From Pseudomonadota bacterium (GTDB taxonomy: Bacteria > Pseudomonadota > Gammaproteobacteria > Steroidobacterales > Steroidobacteraceae), in contig JAPTUI010000430.1 in the NCBI GenBank assembly GCA_028067895.1, forward strand, positions 5,456 through 31,556: a stretch of 26,101 bases of DNA. The letters run 5' to 3'. The notes beneath the pieces were generated by a model. The model was given only the letters and a program-made list of their open reading frames with translations. It did no database searches and was not told the origin of the DNA. Of the stretch, positions 15,628 through 24,231 are shown piece after piece. The translations under genes were made by a program, and so were the position numbers. The first letter of the stretch is position 1. Every line of letters starts with the position of its first letter.

Positions 15628-17121
15628 ATGAATTCCGAGGGCGCATTGCTGGCGGTCGATCAGGGCACGAGCTCAAGCCGAGCCATTGCGTTTTCGACCG
15701 CAGGCGAGATTCTCGAAGTCGCGCAATACCCCTTCGACCAGATTTATCCGCGCCCGGGCTGGGTCGAGCAGGACCCCGAGATCATCGTCGCAACCACCCT
15801 GAGCGCAATCCGCGAAGTGCTCGATCAGCTGACTCGGCGGGGCATCGCCGTCATCGCAATGGGGCTGACCAATCAACGGGAGACGACCGTCGCGTGGAAT
15901 CGCCGCACAGGCGACGCTGTGTGCAATGCGATCAGCTGGCAAGACCGCAGAACGGCCGCCCGCTGCCGTCAACTCGCGGCTGCGGGCGAGGAAGAATGGC
16001 TCACGGCGCGAACCGGCCTTCGGCTGGATCCGTATTTTTCGGCAAGTAAGATGGGCTGGATCCTGCAGAACATCCCGGATGCTCGCGCGATGGCCAAGCG
16101 AGGCGAACTCGCGCTCGGTACCATTGACTCGTTTCTAATTGCGCGCCTGACGCGCCGGGCGGCTCATGTGAGCGATGCGTCCAATGCAAGCAGGACGGCG
16201 CTCTATGACATCCGCGCCGGTCGCTGGGATGCCGAACTCTGCGATTTGTTCGGCACACCAGTCGATTGTCTGGCCGAGGTGCGCGATAGTGCGGGCGAAT
16301 TTGCCGTTACCGACCCTTCGATCCTCGGTACACGCATTCGGATCACCGGGGTTGCGGGCGACCAGCAAGCCGCCCTCATTGGCCAAGCGGGATTGCGCCA
16401 GGGTGACGTGAAGAGCACCTACGGGACCGGTGCTTTCCTGATGCTCAATACCGCGGATCGCCTCTTGCGATCGAACCGGCGGCTCTTGACGACAATTGCC
16501 TATCGGATCGCGGGCCACACGACGTATGCACTCGAGGGCTCGATTCTTTCAGCTGGCACGACCGTTCAGTGGTTGCGCGATGGCCTGGGACTATTCGAGC
16601 ATGCCGAGGACATCGAGCAGTTGGCGAATTCGGTACCCGATAGCGGCGGGGTGTATCTCGTCCCGGCGTTCACGGGACTCGGAGCGCCATATTGGGAACT
16701 CGAAGCACGCGGGGCCATCGTGGGCCTGACGCGTTCGAGCAGCCGCGCGCACGTGGCGCGCGCCGCCCTGGACAGCGTAGCCTTCCAGACGTGGGATCTT
16801 CTCGACGCCATGAGCGACGACGGCGTGGCTCCTTCGGTGCTGAGGGTTGATGGCGGAATGTCTAGAAATTCACTGCTGATGCAGCGGCTTGCAGACATTC
16901 TTGATATGCCGATCCAGCGGCCGCACATCGTCGAGGCAACCGCCTGGGGTGCCGCGTGCCTCGCTGGACTTGGGGCTGGAATCTATCAGTCTCTGGATGA
17001 TACGGTCGCCCTGTGGCGCGCCGAGACTTCGTTCGAGCCGAAACTCGATACGCATTGCCGACAACTCGCACTCGACGGATGGCACTGTGCACTGCGCGCC
17101 GTCACCCTTGCGAAGCCGTGA
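15628..17121 (+). CDS. glpK: Glycerol kinase
   Basis: A 497-aa cytoplasmic FGGY-family kinase that converts glycerol and ATP to sn-glycerol 3-phosphate. Phosphate-binding loop DQGTSSSRAI starts at Asp11. The substrate region has GLTNQRETTVAW and ISWQDRRT. The ATP site shows STYGTGAFLMLNT, and the C-terminal adenosine-binding motif is RVDGGMSRN. Length equals the usual 495-505 aa. The ATG at 15628 has GAGG seven bases upstream. It converges with glpD (13 bp between stops), so together they form a glycerol-to-dihydroxyacetone-phosphate route although they are not one operon. No glycerol facilitator gene (glpF) is next to it, which is unlike many enteric and pseudomonad loci. Confidence 0.97.
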   Translation: MNSEGALLAVDQGTSSSRAIAFSTAGEILEVAQYPFDQIYPRPGWVEQDPEIIVATTLSAIREVLDQLTRRGIAVIAMGLTNQRETTVAWNRRTGDAVCNAISWQDRRTAARCRQLAAAGEEEWLTARTGLRLDPYFSASKMGWILQNIPDARAMAKRGELALGTIDSFLIARLTRRAAHVSDASNASRTALYDIRAGRWDAELCDLFGTPVDCLAEVRDSAGEFAVTDPSILGTRIRITGVAGDQQAALIGQAGLRQGDVKSTYGTGAFLMLNTADRLLRSNRRLLTTIAYRIAGHTTYALEGSILSAGTTVQWLRDGLGLFEHAEDIEQLANSVPDSGGVYLVPAFTGLGAPYWELEARGAIVGLTRSSSRAHVARAALDSVAFQTWDLLDAMSDDGVAPSVLRVDGGMSRNSLLMQRLADILDMPIQRPHIVEATAWGAACLAGLGAGIYQSLDDTVALWRAETSFEPKLDTHCRQLALDGWHCALRAVTLAKP

Positions 17122-17134
17122 GCGCCCCCACTCA

Positions 17135-18682
17135 CTACCGCGCGGCGGGAGTTTCCTGTAACGTGGTCGGCGTTGAGTCGCCGAACCACTGCTCAATTCG
17201 CTGGACGTAGAAATCGCTGACGTATAGACCGAGCTTGCTGCGACGCCACAGCACGTCATCGGCACCACGCGCCCATTCCATGTCGCGCAGATACTGCAGC
17301 TCCGCCTCATACAATTCCGGGGCCACCTGCTCGCCGAGATCTGCCCCGCTATGTGCCGAAGCCATGATGCGTTCGATCCTCGTACCGTAGGCTTTGCACA
17401 TTCTGCGAATCATCGACGGCGGCGCGAAAGAATACCGCGCCACCTGCTGGGCCGAGAATCCCTCGATGTCTCTGTTGGGCAAGTCTCCTCCCGGAAGGGT
17501 GGCTGTTGCGGTCCACGAATTCCGTGTAAGTCCGAGCTTCGGCAACAGCTGCTCGAGTGCATGTTCCGCAAGTCGGCGGTAAGTCGTCAGTTTGCCACCG
17601 AACACAGAGAGAATCGGTGGCAAATTATCGCGTGCGTCAAGATCAAACACGTAGTCACGCGTCACGGTCGAGGCGTTTACGCTGCCATCGTCATACAGCG
17701 GACGCACTCCGGCGTAACGCCAAACCGTCCGCTTTACGTTGGGCGCATAGCGAAAATATTGCGCAGCGGTTCGACACAGGTAGTCCAGTTCCTTCGAGCT
17801 CGGAGCCACTTTGTCCGGATCACCGTCGTACGGCTCGTCCGTTGTACCGATCAGTGTGAATTCGCCCTGGTACGGAATGGTGAAGATGACTCGTCCGTCG
17901 ATGCCTTGAAGTGTATAGGCGTGCGTACCCGCATACAGGCGGGGCACCACCATGTGACTTCCCTTGACGAGCCGAAGCGTTCGGTGGTGCGAAATGCCGG
18001 CACGCCCAAGGACTGCCTCAACCCAGGGCCCGGCCGCGTTGATCAGTGCGCGAGCGCATATGCACTGCTGCGCCCCTTGGCGGGACTCGACTTCGACACG
18101 CCACAGGGCAGACTCGCGTGAGGCGCCGATGAGCGTCCATCCAGTCATAATATGCGCGCCGCGCTCTCGGGCATCGACGGCGTTTAAAACCACGAGTCGC
18201 GCATCATCGACAGCGCAATCCGAGTATTCGAATGCGACTTTAATGCGCTCATGCAACGGACTGAGGGCTGGGTTACGCGCCCGCCGCAGCGTGCGCGTCG
18301 GCTGCAGAAATCTGCGTGTACCGATATGATCGTACAAAAAAAGTCCGGCACGCAGCATCCACGCCGGACGCATGCCCGCGCGTACAGGAAGCACGAATCG
18401 CAGCGGGTATACGATATGCGGCGCGGCCGCCCAGAGTACTTCACGCTCATTCAGGCTCTCGCGGACCAACCTGAATTCGCTATGTTCGAGATAACGCAGC
18501 CCCCCGTGGATGAGCTTCGATGACGCCGAAGACGTTGCAGCCGCCAAATCGTTTCGTTCGACCAGCAGCACCGAAAGTCCACGTCCGGCTGCATCTCGCG
18601 CGATGCCCACTCCATTCACGCCGCCACCCACAACAGCCAGGTCGTAGATCGCATCATTCCGGGGTGCTTCAGTCGTTTGCAC
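17135..18682 (-). CDS. glpD: Aerobic glycerol-3-phosphate dehydrogenase
   Basis: About 515 aa, an FAD-dependent, membrane-associated enzyme oxidising sn-glycerol 3-phosphate to dihydroxyacetone phosphate and passing electrons to quinone. The N-terminal FAD motif is AVVGGGVNGVGIARDAAGRG. It is followed by LLVERNDLAAATSSASSKLIHGG and RYLEHSEFRLV, both typical of GlpD. The middle shows FTIPYQGEFTLIGTTDEPY, and the C-terminus is a DAO_C-type helical domain. The frame stays open to 18769, but the leading residues are not GlpD-like. A GTG at 18682 with GGAG ten bases upstream is the best start. The RhtA-like gene ends upstream on the same strand, 96 bp away, so shared transcription is possible. Confidence 0.96.
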   Translation of the reverse strand: MQTTEAPRNDAIYDLAVVGGGVNGVGIARDAAGRGLSVLLVERNDLAAATSSASSKLIHGGLRYLEHSEFRLVRESLNEREVLWAAAPHIVYPLRFVLPVRAGMRPAWMLRAGLFLYDHIGTRRFLQPTRTLRRARNPALSPLHERIKVAFEYSDCAVDDARLVVLNAVDARERGAHIMTGWTLIGASRESALWRVEVESRQGAQQCICARALINAAGPWVEAVLGRAGISHHRTLRLVKGSHMVVPRLYAGTHAYTLQGIDGRVIFTIPYQGEFTLIGTTDEPYDGDPDKVAPSSKELDYLCRTAAQYFRYAPNVKRTVWRYAGVRPLYDDGSVNASTVTRDYVFDLDARDNLPPILSVFGGKLTTYRRLAEHALEQLLPKLGLTRNSWTATATLPGGDLPNRDIEGFSAQQVARYSFAPPSMIRRMCKAYGTRIERIMASAHSGADLGEQVAPELYEAELQYLRDMEWARGADDVLWRRSKLGLYVSDFYVQRIEQWFGDSTPTTLQETPAAR

Positions 18683-18778
18683 AGGCCACTCTCCGAGGGC
18701 GCCGGTTGGCACGGCAGGGCACATGATAGAGCCAGCAGCACAATGGATGCGACGGCCACTTGCCGCCAAAGTGCGCCG

Positions 18779-19711
18779 TTAGTCGGGCACTGGCGCGGGC
18801 ATATGTGGTTTCGCGGTCGCCGTGGCGCCGAGCGAGGCCGCAACCACAAGGAGGATTGCAGCCCACTGCGCCCCCGTGAGCGTCTCGCCCAAGAAGGTCA
18901 ATCCGGAGAGCGCCGCGACAGCCGGCTCGAGACTCATCAGCACGCCGAAGGTACGGGTCGGCAGGCGCGTGAGCGCAGTCATCTCCAGCGTGTATGGCAG
19001 CGCCGTCGAAAGCACGGCAACAGCGAGGCCGGGCAATAAAACGTTAAGAGTAAACAGGTGCGGCGACGCGTGCAACACACCGAACGGGACGACCAGCACG
19101 GCAGAGATGATGCTGCCGAGCGCCACGCCTTGCGTGCCCAGGTGATAGCCGACCTTCTGGCCAAAGACGATATAGAGGGCCCAGCAGCCGCCTGCCCCCA
19201 GAGCGAACAGAGCGCCGACGATATTCGCCTGGCGCACTTGCGAGAATACCGGCAGGAGAAGGCCGAAACCCACCGCAGCGATCAGAATCCACAGAAAATC
19301 AACTGGGTGACGCGAAGAGAGTACTGCGACCACGAGCGGCCCGAGAAATTCGATCGCCACCGCGACACCGACCGGCAGGCGGTCTAGTGCCTGGTAATAG
19401 AGGAAATTCATCGTTCCGAGTGCCAAGCCATACACGATAAGCGGCGCCAGCGATCGCCGGGTCAGTCGTGCCCGCCAGGGACGCAGGAAGGCACACAGAA
19501 TCAGGGTACCGAAGCCGATGCGTACCGTGACTATTCCGACGGGCCCGGCGATCGGAAACAACGATTTTGCGAGCGATGCTCCGCTCTGGACCGACACCAT
19601 GGCCGCCACCACCGCGGCAATGGGCAGAAGAGAAGAAAGTGATCGGCGATGCGATTGCACGTTGGAATTGTACTGTGAGGAGCAGGCAACACGCGAGTCA
19701 TTGCGATGCAC
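18779..19711 (-). CDS. rhtA: RhtA-like threonine/homoserine exporter (EamA family)
   Basis: A 310-aa, ten-helix inner-membrane exporter of the drug/metabolite transporter superfamily. It follows E. coli RhtA closely: VQSGASLAKSLFP near the start, a FYGVSLGGMN-like YGLALGTMNFLYYQAL, then IEFLGPLVVAVLSSRHPVDF, and ALPYTLEMTALTRLPTRTFG near the C-terminus. RhtA exports threonine, homoserine and other amino acids; the same role is likely here. The start is uncertain: the longest frame begins at a GTG at 19711, and a GTG at 19660 would match the family's N-terminal length better, but neither has a clear Shine-Dalgarno. A 12-bp palindrome lies upstream at 19815-19826. Confidence 0.88.
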   Translation of the reverse strand: MHRNDSRVACSSQYNSNVQSHRRSLSSLLPIAAVVAAMVSVQSGASLAKSLFPIAGPVGIVTVRIGFGTLILCAFLRPWRARLTRRSLAPLIVYGLALGTMNFLYYQALDRLPVGVAVAIEFLGPLVVAVLSSRHPVDFLWILIAAVGFGLLLPVFSQVRQANIVGALFALGAGGCWALYIVFGQKVGYHLGTQGVALGSIISAVLVVPFGVLHASPHLFTLNVLLPGLAVAVLSTALPYTLEMTALTRLPTRTFGVLMSLEPAVAALSGLTFLGETLTGAQWAAILLVVAASLGATATAKPHMPAPVPD

Positions 19712-20107
19712 GTCGAAGCGACGCGTGGTCGCAGCTTCCCTGCTAAGCAGTAGTATTCAGATTTTACCTCCATGAAAGCGCTTTAAAAGTAGCGCCACAG
19801 GTTCCGTGCTCTTTACATGCGCATGTGGAGCGGTCCAACGAGAACCTGATGCCGGAAAATTCACACTGACGGCTGCATGGGCAAATCTGAACTAAAAATT
19901 TAATGCGCATTTTCGCGCCTTCTTCAAGGCGCGCCGCGGCGAGACGCCGAAGAGCAATTGATCGTCGACTTTACTCCACCGCAACTGGAGTGATGATTCG
20001 GAACCAATTCGAATTGTGTCGAACCGACCAGCCGTTCGAAATTTCACTGATACACGGATGCGCTGATTACCAGCACCCACCCCAGGAAACGCTGATGACC
20101 ACCCCAC
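19712..20107. other. Non-coding gap between the RhtA-like and patatin-like genes
   Basis: About 396 bp with no frame of family character. The composition is more AT-rich than the neighbours. It holds two perfect palindromes, AAAGCGCTTT (19775-19784) and a 12-bp one at 19815-19826. It should contain the promoter of the RhtA-like gene and the 3' end of the patatin-like transcript. Confidence 0.5.
19815..19826. promoter_or_regulatory. 12-bp palindrome, possible operator
   Basis: ACATGCGCATGT is a perfect inverted repeat 104 bp upstream of the longest RhtA-like start. It could bind a dimeric repressor or activator. Nothing in the sequence identifies the regulator. Confidence 0.35.
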
Positions 20108-21352
20108 TCAGTGCAGATTCTGCGCCGGTTCGCCCGGACATTCGTACGATAACTGCGGCAACTGCGTCGCCGCTCGCTGACCCTCGTCGATGGCTTGGTT
20201 GATTGTGCTCCAGATCTGCCCGGACTCTGCGCAATGCTCGCCATACTCGAACAGCTGATGCATGTTTTCGTATTTGAAATCGAGCGAGCCTTCAAATGGG
20301 TAGGTCATCGGCAGATAGGTGAAGCGGAAGCGCATTCCGAAATGTCGGGCGAACACCGCGGCAAGGACCAGAGCCCGTCGGGACGCGTGCATTAACGCCG
20401 CTGAGAAGCTTCGGGAGAGGACCGCCATCGGTTCCGGGAGTGTCGTTCTTGGGTACGTACTCAGCTGCCCGTTGACTATGACGTACACTTTCGCCCCCTC
20501 CAGTTGCGGCAGATGCAGCGGCATGACGTCGGCGATGTTTGACGCGACGAAAAATGGCAGCGTAGTACCGCCATCTACATGCATCTCCTCGTACGTCCTT
20601 CCACCACCCTGCACCCGGATCATAACGGGCGGGAACACGCCGGGAATACTCGCGGACGCAACCAGGACTTTGACGAATAGTTTGCGCGCGGCCAGACCAC
20701 CGTGTTGAGCAATGAGACCCATGTTCCAGATCACGGTTTCCTGCTTGTCGAGGTCTGTCGTCGCCACCAGCAGCATGCGGCCTTTGCGTGACTGTGCAGC
20801 CACCGCCCTGATCATGCGCCGAGTTACGAAGTGATCGACCATGGCAACCAGCGGGCCGCGACTATATATGCCTGGGCGAAACAAGAACTCCAACCATGGG
20901 CGCCACTGCAGTAGATGGTCGGTTCGGTTGCTGTCAAATGCGTCTTTCATTTCCGCGTCCCAGGACGGCCCTAGAAACGCGAACGGCGCGAGCAGCGCTC
21001 CGGCGCTGACGCCGGTTACCACCTGAAAGTCGGTCCGCTGCCCGACACGCGCCAGTCCGTAGAGCACGCCGGCACCAAAAGCTCCGCCCGCACCCCCTCC
21101 CGATAGAGCCAGAAGGCGAATCGGGCCATGCGCTACGGCACTGAGGTTGCGCACAGTGCGGTCCAGGTGCGCGACAACGTAGTCACGATCGCTGCTGAGG
21201 AAACGTATGTCGCGCGGAAATCCCGGTGGCGAGACTTGGTCGATCAGCTTCGGTGGTGCCGGCAAGCGGGGGGTGACACACGCGCTCAGCACGCTCAAGA
21301 GCAGCAACCCGAGCAGTGCGCGTACGGAACTTCGCCTTGGCGAAAATGTCAT
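20108..21352 (-). CDS. Patatin-like phospholipase, lipoprotein
   Basis: A patatin-family serine lipase/phospholipase predicted to be lipid-anchored. Numbered from an upstream ATG at 21406 (432 aa), a hydrophobic stretch ends in the lipobox LSAC with Cys43. The oxyanion loop GGGAGGAFGAG is at 103-113, the nucleophile elbow GVSAG has Ser134, and the dyad Asp is Asp278 in HVDGG. The catalytic set is therefore complete, and hydrolysis of phospholipid or acyl ester at the envelope is expected. The ATG at 21352 gives a signal peptide of normal length (MTFSPRRSSVRALLGLLLL, cleaved before Cys25) and is preferred. ATGs at 21373, 21394 and 21406 remain possible because none has a clear ribosome binding site. 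It is divergent from the small membrane protein gene. Confidence 0.9.
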   Translation of the reverse strand: MTFSPRRSSVRALLGLLLLSVLSACVTPRLPAPPKLIDQVSPPGFPRDIRFLSSDRDYVVAHLDRTVRNLSAVAHGPIRLLALSGGGAGGAFGAGVLYGLARVGQRTDFQVVTGVSAGALLAPFAFLGPSWDAEMKDAFDSNRTDHLLQWRPWLEFLFRPGIYSRGPLVAMVDHFVTRRMIRAVAAQSRKGRMLLVATTDLDKQETVIWNMGLIAQHGGLAARKLFVKVLVASASIPGVFPPVMIRVQGGGRTYEEMHVDGGTTLPFFVASNIADVMPLHLPQLEGAKVYVIVNGQLSTYPRTTLPEPMAVLSRSFSAALMHASRRALVLAAVFARHFGMRFRFTYLPMTYPFEGSLDFKYENMHQLFEYGEHCAESGQIWSTINQAIDEGQRAATQLPQLSYECPGEPAQNLH

Positions 21353-21489
21353 CCGGCTCGTGCGGTCGGGCATTCTGAGCAACGATCCAAACATCCCTCG
21401 AGACATAGTACCATCGGCCCCAGGGGATCGTCCGCCGACGGGGATCCCTGGTCGGTTTCAATGGAATAGTCACACAGTGAGGCTCAACA

Positions 21490-21930
21490 ATGGCAAAAGT
21501 GCCGGTGGCCCTGCGAAGACCACGCTTCATTGGATTTGCGCTCCTCGCGCTGCTGCTGTGCGGCTGCCCCTTGGTCTATGGACTGGTCTTGGGCGTCCCG
21601 CAGTGGAACAGCGCATTTCAGGGCGCACTTCAGCCGCTGATCACAGCCTACGACGGCTGGTCAGTCACTCTCGGTATCGTCGGGGTAGGCGCACTCCTGG
21701 TCGGCGGCGCGCTGGTGCTGGGGTGGCGCCGAGCAACGTTCGACTACGTCCTGCTGGCACTCGGCTTTCTCGGCGTGCTGATTTTTATCTGGTTGGGACT
21801 GCCGTCCTCGGTTGCAACGATGGTGAATGCCGCGGTCAGCCTCTTGGTGGTTGGTCTGTGCGCACTGCTGGTAGTGACAGTATTCTTAAGAGCTGTTCGG
21901 GAGCGTCTCAACCGACGGTATCAGGCCTAG
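21490..21930 (+). CDS. Small four-helix membrane protein, unknown function
   Basis: A 146-aa hydrophobic protein with about four membrane segments (roughly residues 13-35, 57-78, 85-103 and 106-130) and a basic C-terminal tail (RAVRERLNRRYQA). I do not recognise a family. The ATG at 21490 has GAGG eight bases upstream, and codon use fits the neighbours, so it is probably a real gene. It runs in the same direction as the AI-2E-family gene, 210 bp ahead of it. A lipobox-like CGC near residue 25 is inside the first helix and could mean a lipoprotein, but the following hydrophobic residues make a membrane segment more likely. Confidence 0.65.
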   Translation: MAKVPVALRRPRFIGFALLALLLCGCPLVYGLVLGVPQWNSAFQGALQPLITAYDGWSVTLGIVGVGALLVGGALVLGWRRATFDYVLLALGFLGVLIFIWLGLPSSVATMVNAAVSLLVVGLCALLVVTVFLRAVRERLNRRYQA

Positions 21931-21952
21931 TCAGCCTCCCCGGGGTTGGGAA

Positions 21953-21965
21953 CGGGGTACGATCA
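21953..21965. repeat. 13-bp direct repeat, copy 1
   Basis: CGGGGTACGATCA, identical to 22129-22141 and 176 bp away. It lies just after the small membrane protein gene. Confidence 0.6.
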
Positions 21966-22128
21966 GCATCACCGGGCTGCGGTAGATTTTGGGCTCTTGG
22001 CCCGAATTCCAGCCTGGAGCGGATTCACTCACTGAGCGCAGGCGACAGGATGGTCGGTGGTCTCCAATGGCGCCATGCGGAGATTGCAAGGCGGATACCG
22101 CGCTTCGTTGCCCAAGTTACACCACTCC

Positions 22129-22141
22129 CGGGGTACGATCA
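22129..22141. repeat. 13-bp direct repeat, copy 2
   Basis: CGGGGTACGATCA, identical to 21953-21965. This copy spans the ribosome binding site (CGGGG) of the AI-2E-family gene and the first base of its ATG. Confidence 0.6.
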
Positions 22142-23247
22142 TGGACTCCTCTGCCGTCACTGATTCCGTATTCTACCGGCGACTCTTCGCGGTCGGGGCG
22201 GCGGCCGTGTTCGGATATTTGCTGCTTGAGATTCTGGTACCGCTGAAGGACGCGCTTGGCTGGGGCACTGTACTGGCATTCTTGCTTCACCCCCTGCATA
22301 AGCGGTTGACCGGCATCTTCAAGGGACGAACCGCACTATCGGCGGGGATTTTGACGGTGGCGACGCCGTTCATGGTTCTGGCACCGGTATCGTTACTGTC
22401 CGTCATTTTCTTTGAGCAGGCGATGGGCTTGCTGCGTTACCTGCGAACGCATCCCTTTATTGGCTTCCCGGCTCTCCTTGCACGGCTCGAGCAGCATCCT
22501 TGGTTTGGCGCTTCGATTCACTGGCTTGGCCGGTATTTACCCGCCGGGACGCTGAACGTGCACGAGTGGATCTCCACTGCCACTGCCGGCATCCTGCATT
22601 CCGCCGCCGCAGCAAGCGGTAACGTTGCCTTTGTCCTGTTCGGAACCGTGATCAGCTTCTTCATGATGCTGTTCCTTCTGTTCTTCCTGCTTCGCGACGG
22701 AGAATCGTATCTCCGCCAGAGCGTGGCGCTCGTGCCCCTGCCAGCCGAACGGCGCGGATCGCTACTGAAATATCTGGGTGACGTGACACGAGCCGTCGTG
22801 TACGGCTCGACGGTGACCGCGATCGTCCAAGGGCTGTTCGTCGCCGGCGGCTTTGCTATTGCCGGCCTCCCCTCGCCGATGGTGTTCGGCGTTGTCGCGA
22901 TGATCACAGCCTTGCTTCCAGCCGGCGCAACGGTCGTGCTCGTACCTGCCGTCTTGTATCTCGCCCTGCAGGCACACTGGGGCGCCGCTTTGTTCCTTGC
23001 GCTGTGGAGCGCCGGCCTCGGCTTGGTCGAGAATATCGTGCGCCCGTTGCTCACCGCGCATCGCGCCAAAGTGTCTACTCTGGCGGTATTCGTCGGCGCA
23101 GTCGGGGGCGTCACCGCGTTCGGAATTCTAGGGTTGATCCTGGGACCCGTGCTGCTCAGCTTCATTGTCGCTGTGGTGCGTTTTCTGACGGAACAGCAAC
23201 CGCTCGCCGTCAGCCGAAGCCCCGAGGAAGCGCCAACCTTGAAATGA
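22141..23247 (+). CDS. AI-2E/PerM-family membrane protein
   Basis: A 368-aa inner-membrane protein of the AI-2E transporter (PerM/YdiK/TqsA) family, members of which export small signals or act as ion antiporters; the substrate is unknown. The product has paired N-terminal helices, a soluble stretch (about 85-150), then six helices. Family traits are the FLLRDGESYLRQ loop, the VYGSTVTAIVQGLFVAGGFAIAG region and a C-terminal ENIVRPLLTA followed by FGILGLILGPVLLSF. The ATG at 22141 has CGGGG upstream; an upstream in-frame start at 22057 adds residues without family character. The last codons (about 14 residues) are non-conserved, and the stop TGA coincides with the end of an IS21-type remnant, so the tail may have been altered. 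Confidence 0.9.
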   Translation: MDSSAVTDSVFYRRLFAVGAAAVFGYLLLEILVPLKDALGWGTVLAFLLHPLHKRLTGIFKGRTALSAGILTVATPFMVLAPVSLLSVIFFEQAMGLLRYLRTHPFIGFPALLARLEQHPWFGASIHWLGRYLPAGTLNVHEWISTATAGILHSAAAASGNVAFVLFGTVISFFMMLFLLFFLLRDGESYLRQSVALVPLPAERRGSLLKYLGDVTRAVVYGSTVTAIVQGLFVAGGFAIAGLPSPMVFGVVAMITALLPAGATVVLVPAVLYLALQAHWGAALFLALWSAGLGLVENIVRPLLTAHRAKVSTLAVFVGAVGGVTAFGILGLILGPVLLSFIVAVVRFLTEQQPLAVSRSPEEAPTLK

Positions 23248-23710
23248 TCACCGGCACGGTGTCGCCGCTGTAGTCGATGAACAGATTCTCCCCGGCCCGA
23301 CGCGTCTGGCACATCGAGCGGGCGCGACCCTCGAAAAAGGCGCTGGAGCGCCAACAGAACTGGCTGTACCGGTAGGTCCACTCAACCTGCGCGGCACGGC
23401 ACTCCTCCCAGAGCAGCTGCGGCGTCACCCCGTCGCGCTTGAGCTCGTGGTGCACGTACGCGCAGTCGGCGTGCGTGTATTGCTCGAGCTTGAGGACCTG
23501 GGGGAACAGCCGCCGTTCGAGGGTGGCATCATCGAACTCCTCGGGCAGCGGCCAGCTCAGGCCTTGCTCGCCCGCCCGCTGCACGTACTTGCCCAGCGCG
23601 CCCTTGGACAGGCCCGTGGCCGCCGGGGTCTGCTCGTGACCCGGTCGCGCCCTGGACTTCAAGCGCAGGACTTCTTTGATGTCGCGCATGGCACTCCGCT
23701 TGGCGGGCAT
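23246..23710 (-). pseudogene. istA: Truncated IS21-family transposase IstA (N-terminal part)
   Basis: The minus-strand frame begins MPAKRSAMRDIKEVLRLK, followed by a helix-turn-helix-like stretch (TGLSKGALGKYVQRA). It continues with GLSWPLPEEFDDATLERRLFP, VTPQLLWEECR and AGENLFIDYSGDTVPVI. These are hallmarks of the first third of IstA, the DDE transposase of IS21 elements. The family resemblance stops at about 23246, after which the frame reads into the reverse of the AI-2E gene and ends at 23210. About 155 of roughly 500 residues remain, and most of the catalytic DDE domain and the IstB ATPase are gone, so it is inactive. The copy is also diverged from typical IstA in places. Only the start side of the element remains. 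Confidence 0.85.
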
Positions 23711-23874
23711 CGGCTCTCCCCGAGGGCAAATCAGGCAGCTTAGCCAGCGCTCTGGGGTCCAGCGCAGACCGGGCGGGATCGTTCCGGGTCAACGTGACCG
23801 GCCATTCCGGGCGCAAGCCAAAAATCGGTCACCTTCCAGCGGAATGAGCGGCTACGTTCGGCCGGAATATGCAC
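23246..23874 (-). mobile_element. IS21-family insertion sequence remnant
   Basis: Contains the truncated istA and, upstream of its start, a left-end-like region (about 23755-23874). That region has repeated GGTCA/CGGAAT-type boxes, for example CCGGAATA, GCGGAATG and ATCGGTCACC, in the style of IS21 multiple terminal repeats. The outer end is put at the TGCA at 23871-23874. The inner end is a deletion junction at the AI-2E stop codon. No matching right end or target duplication is visible. Confidence 0.65.
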
Positions 23875-24231
23875 GGATGGTGGAAAGAGCCGCGCGCATC
23901 AACTGATCTACTTGAAGTTCGCCATGAGCAGCGGCGAGCAAGCCGGTAAGAGCCCCATTAATTGCGGAGACACAGCACACTCGAAGTCCACGGCAATGGC
24001 AAGTTTGTCTCGACGAGCCAGCGTAATCTCGCCGCAACGGCTACAGGCGTTGAGCGCAACACGGCCTTATGAGCTCAGCCAATAGTGTCTGCGCCACCAC
24101 AAACACGATTGCATCATCCAGACCACCGGTCTGCTGGCGGGCGAGGAAGTCGGGACGAGGTGTCAACGCCTCGCAATCCGCACCGTTGTGGTGTCTGTAT
24201 CAAAAACACGAAGCAGCGCAGGGAACATTAA
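23875..24231. other. Non-coding gap before the GH5-like gene
   Basis: About 357 bp between the IS21 remnant and the GTG start of the GH5-like gene. No frame in it has recognisable family character. I see AGGG about nine bases before the start codon and no clear promoter. Confidence 0.5.

Noticed and set aside
23852..24037. 61-codon minus-strand open frame next to the IS21 remnant
   Set aside because: It crosses the presumed IS end and has no family character or good ribosome binding site.
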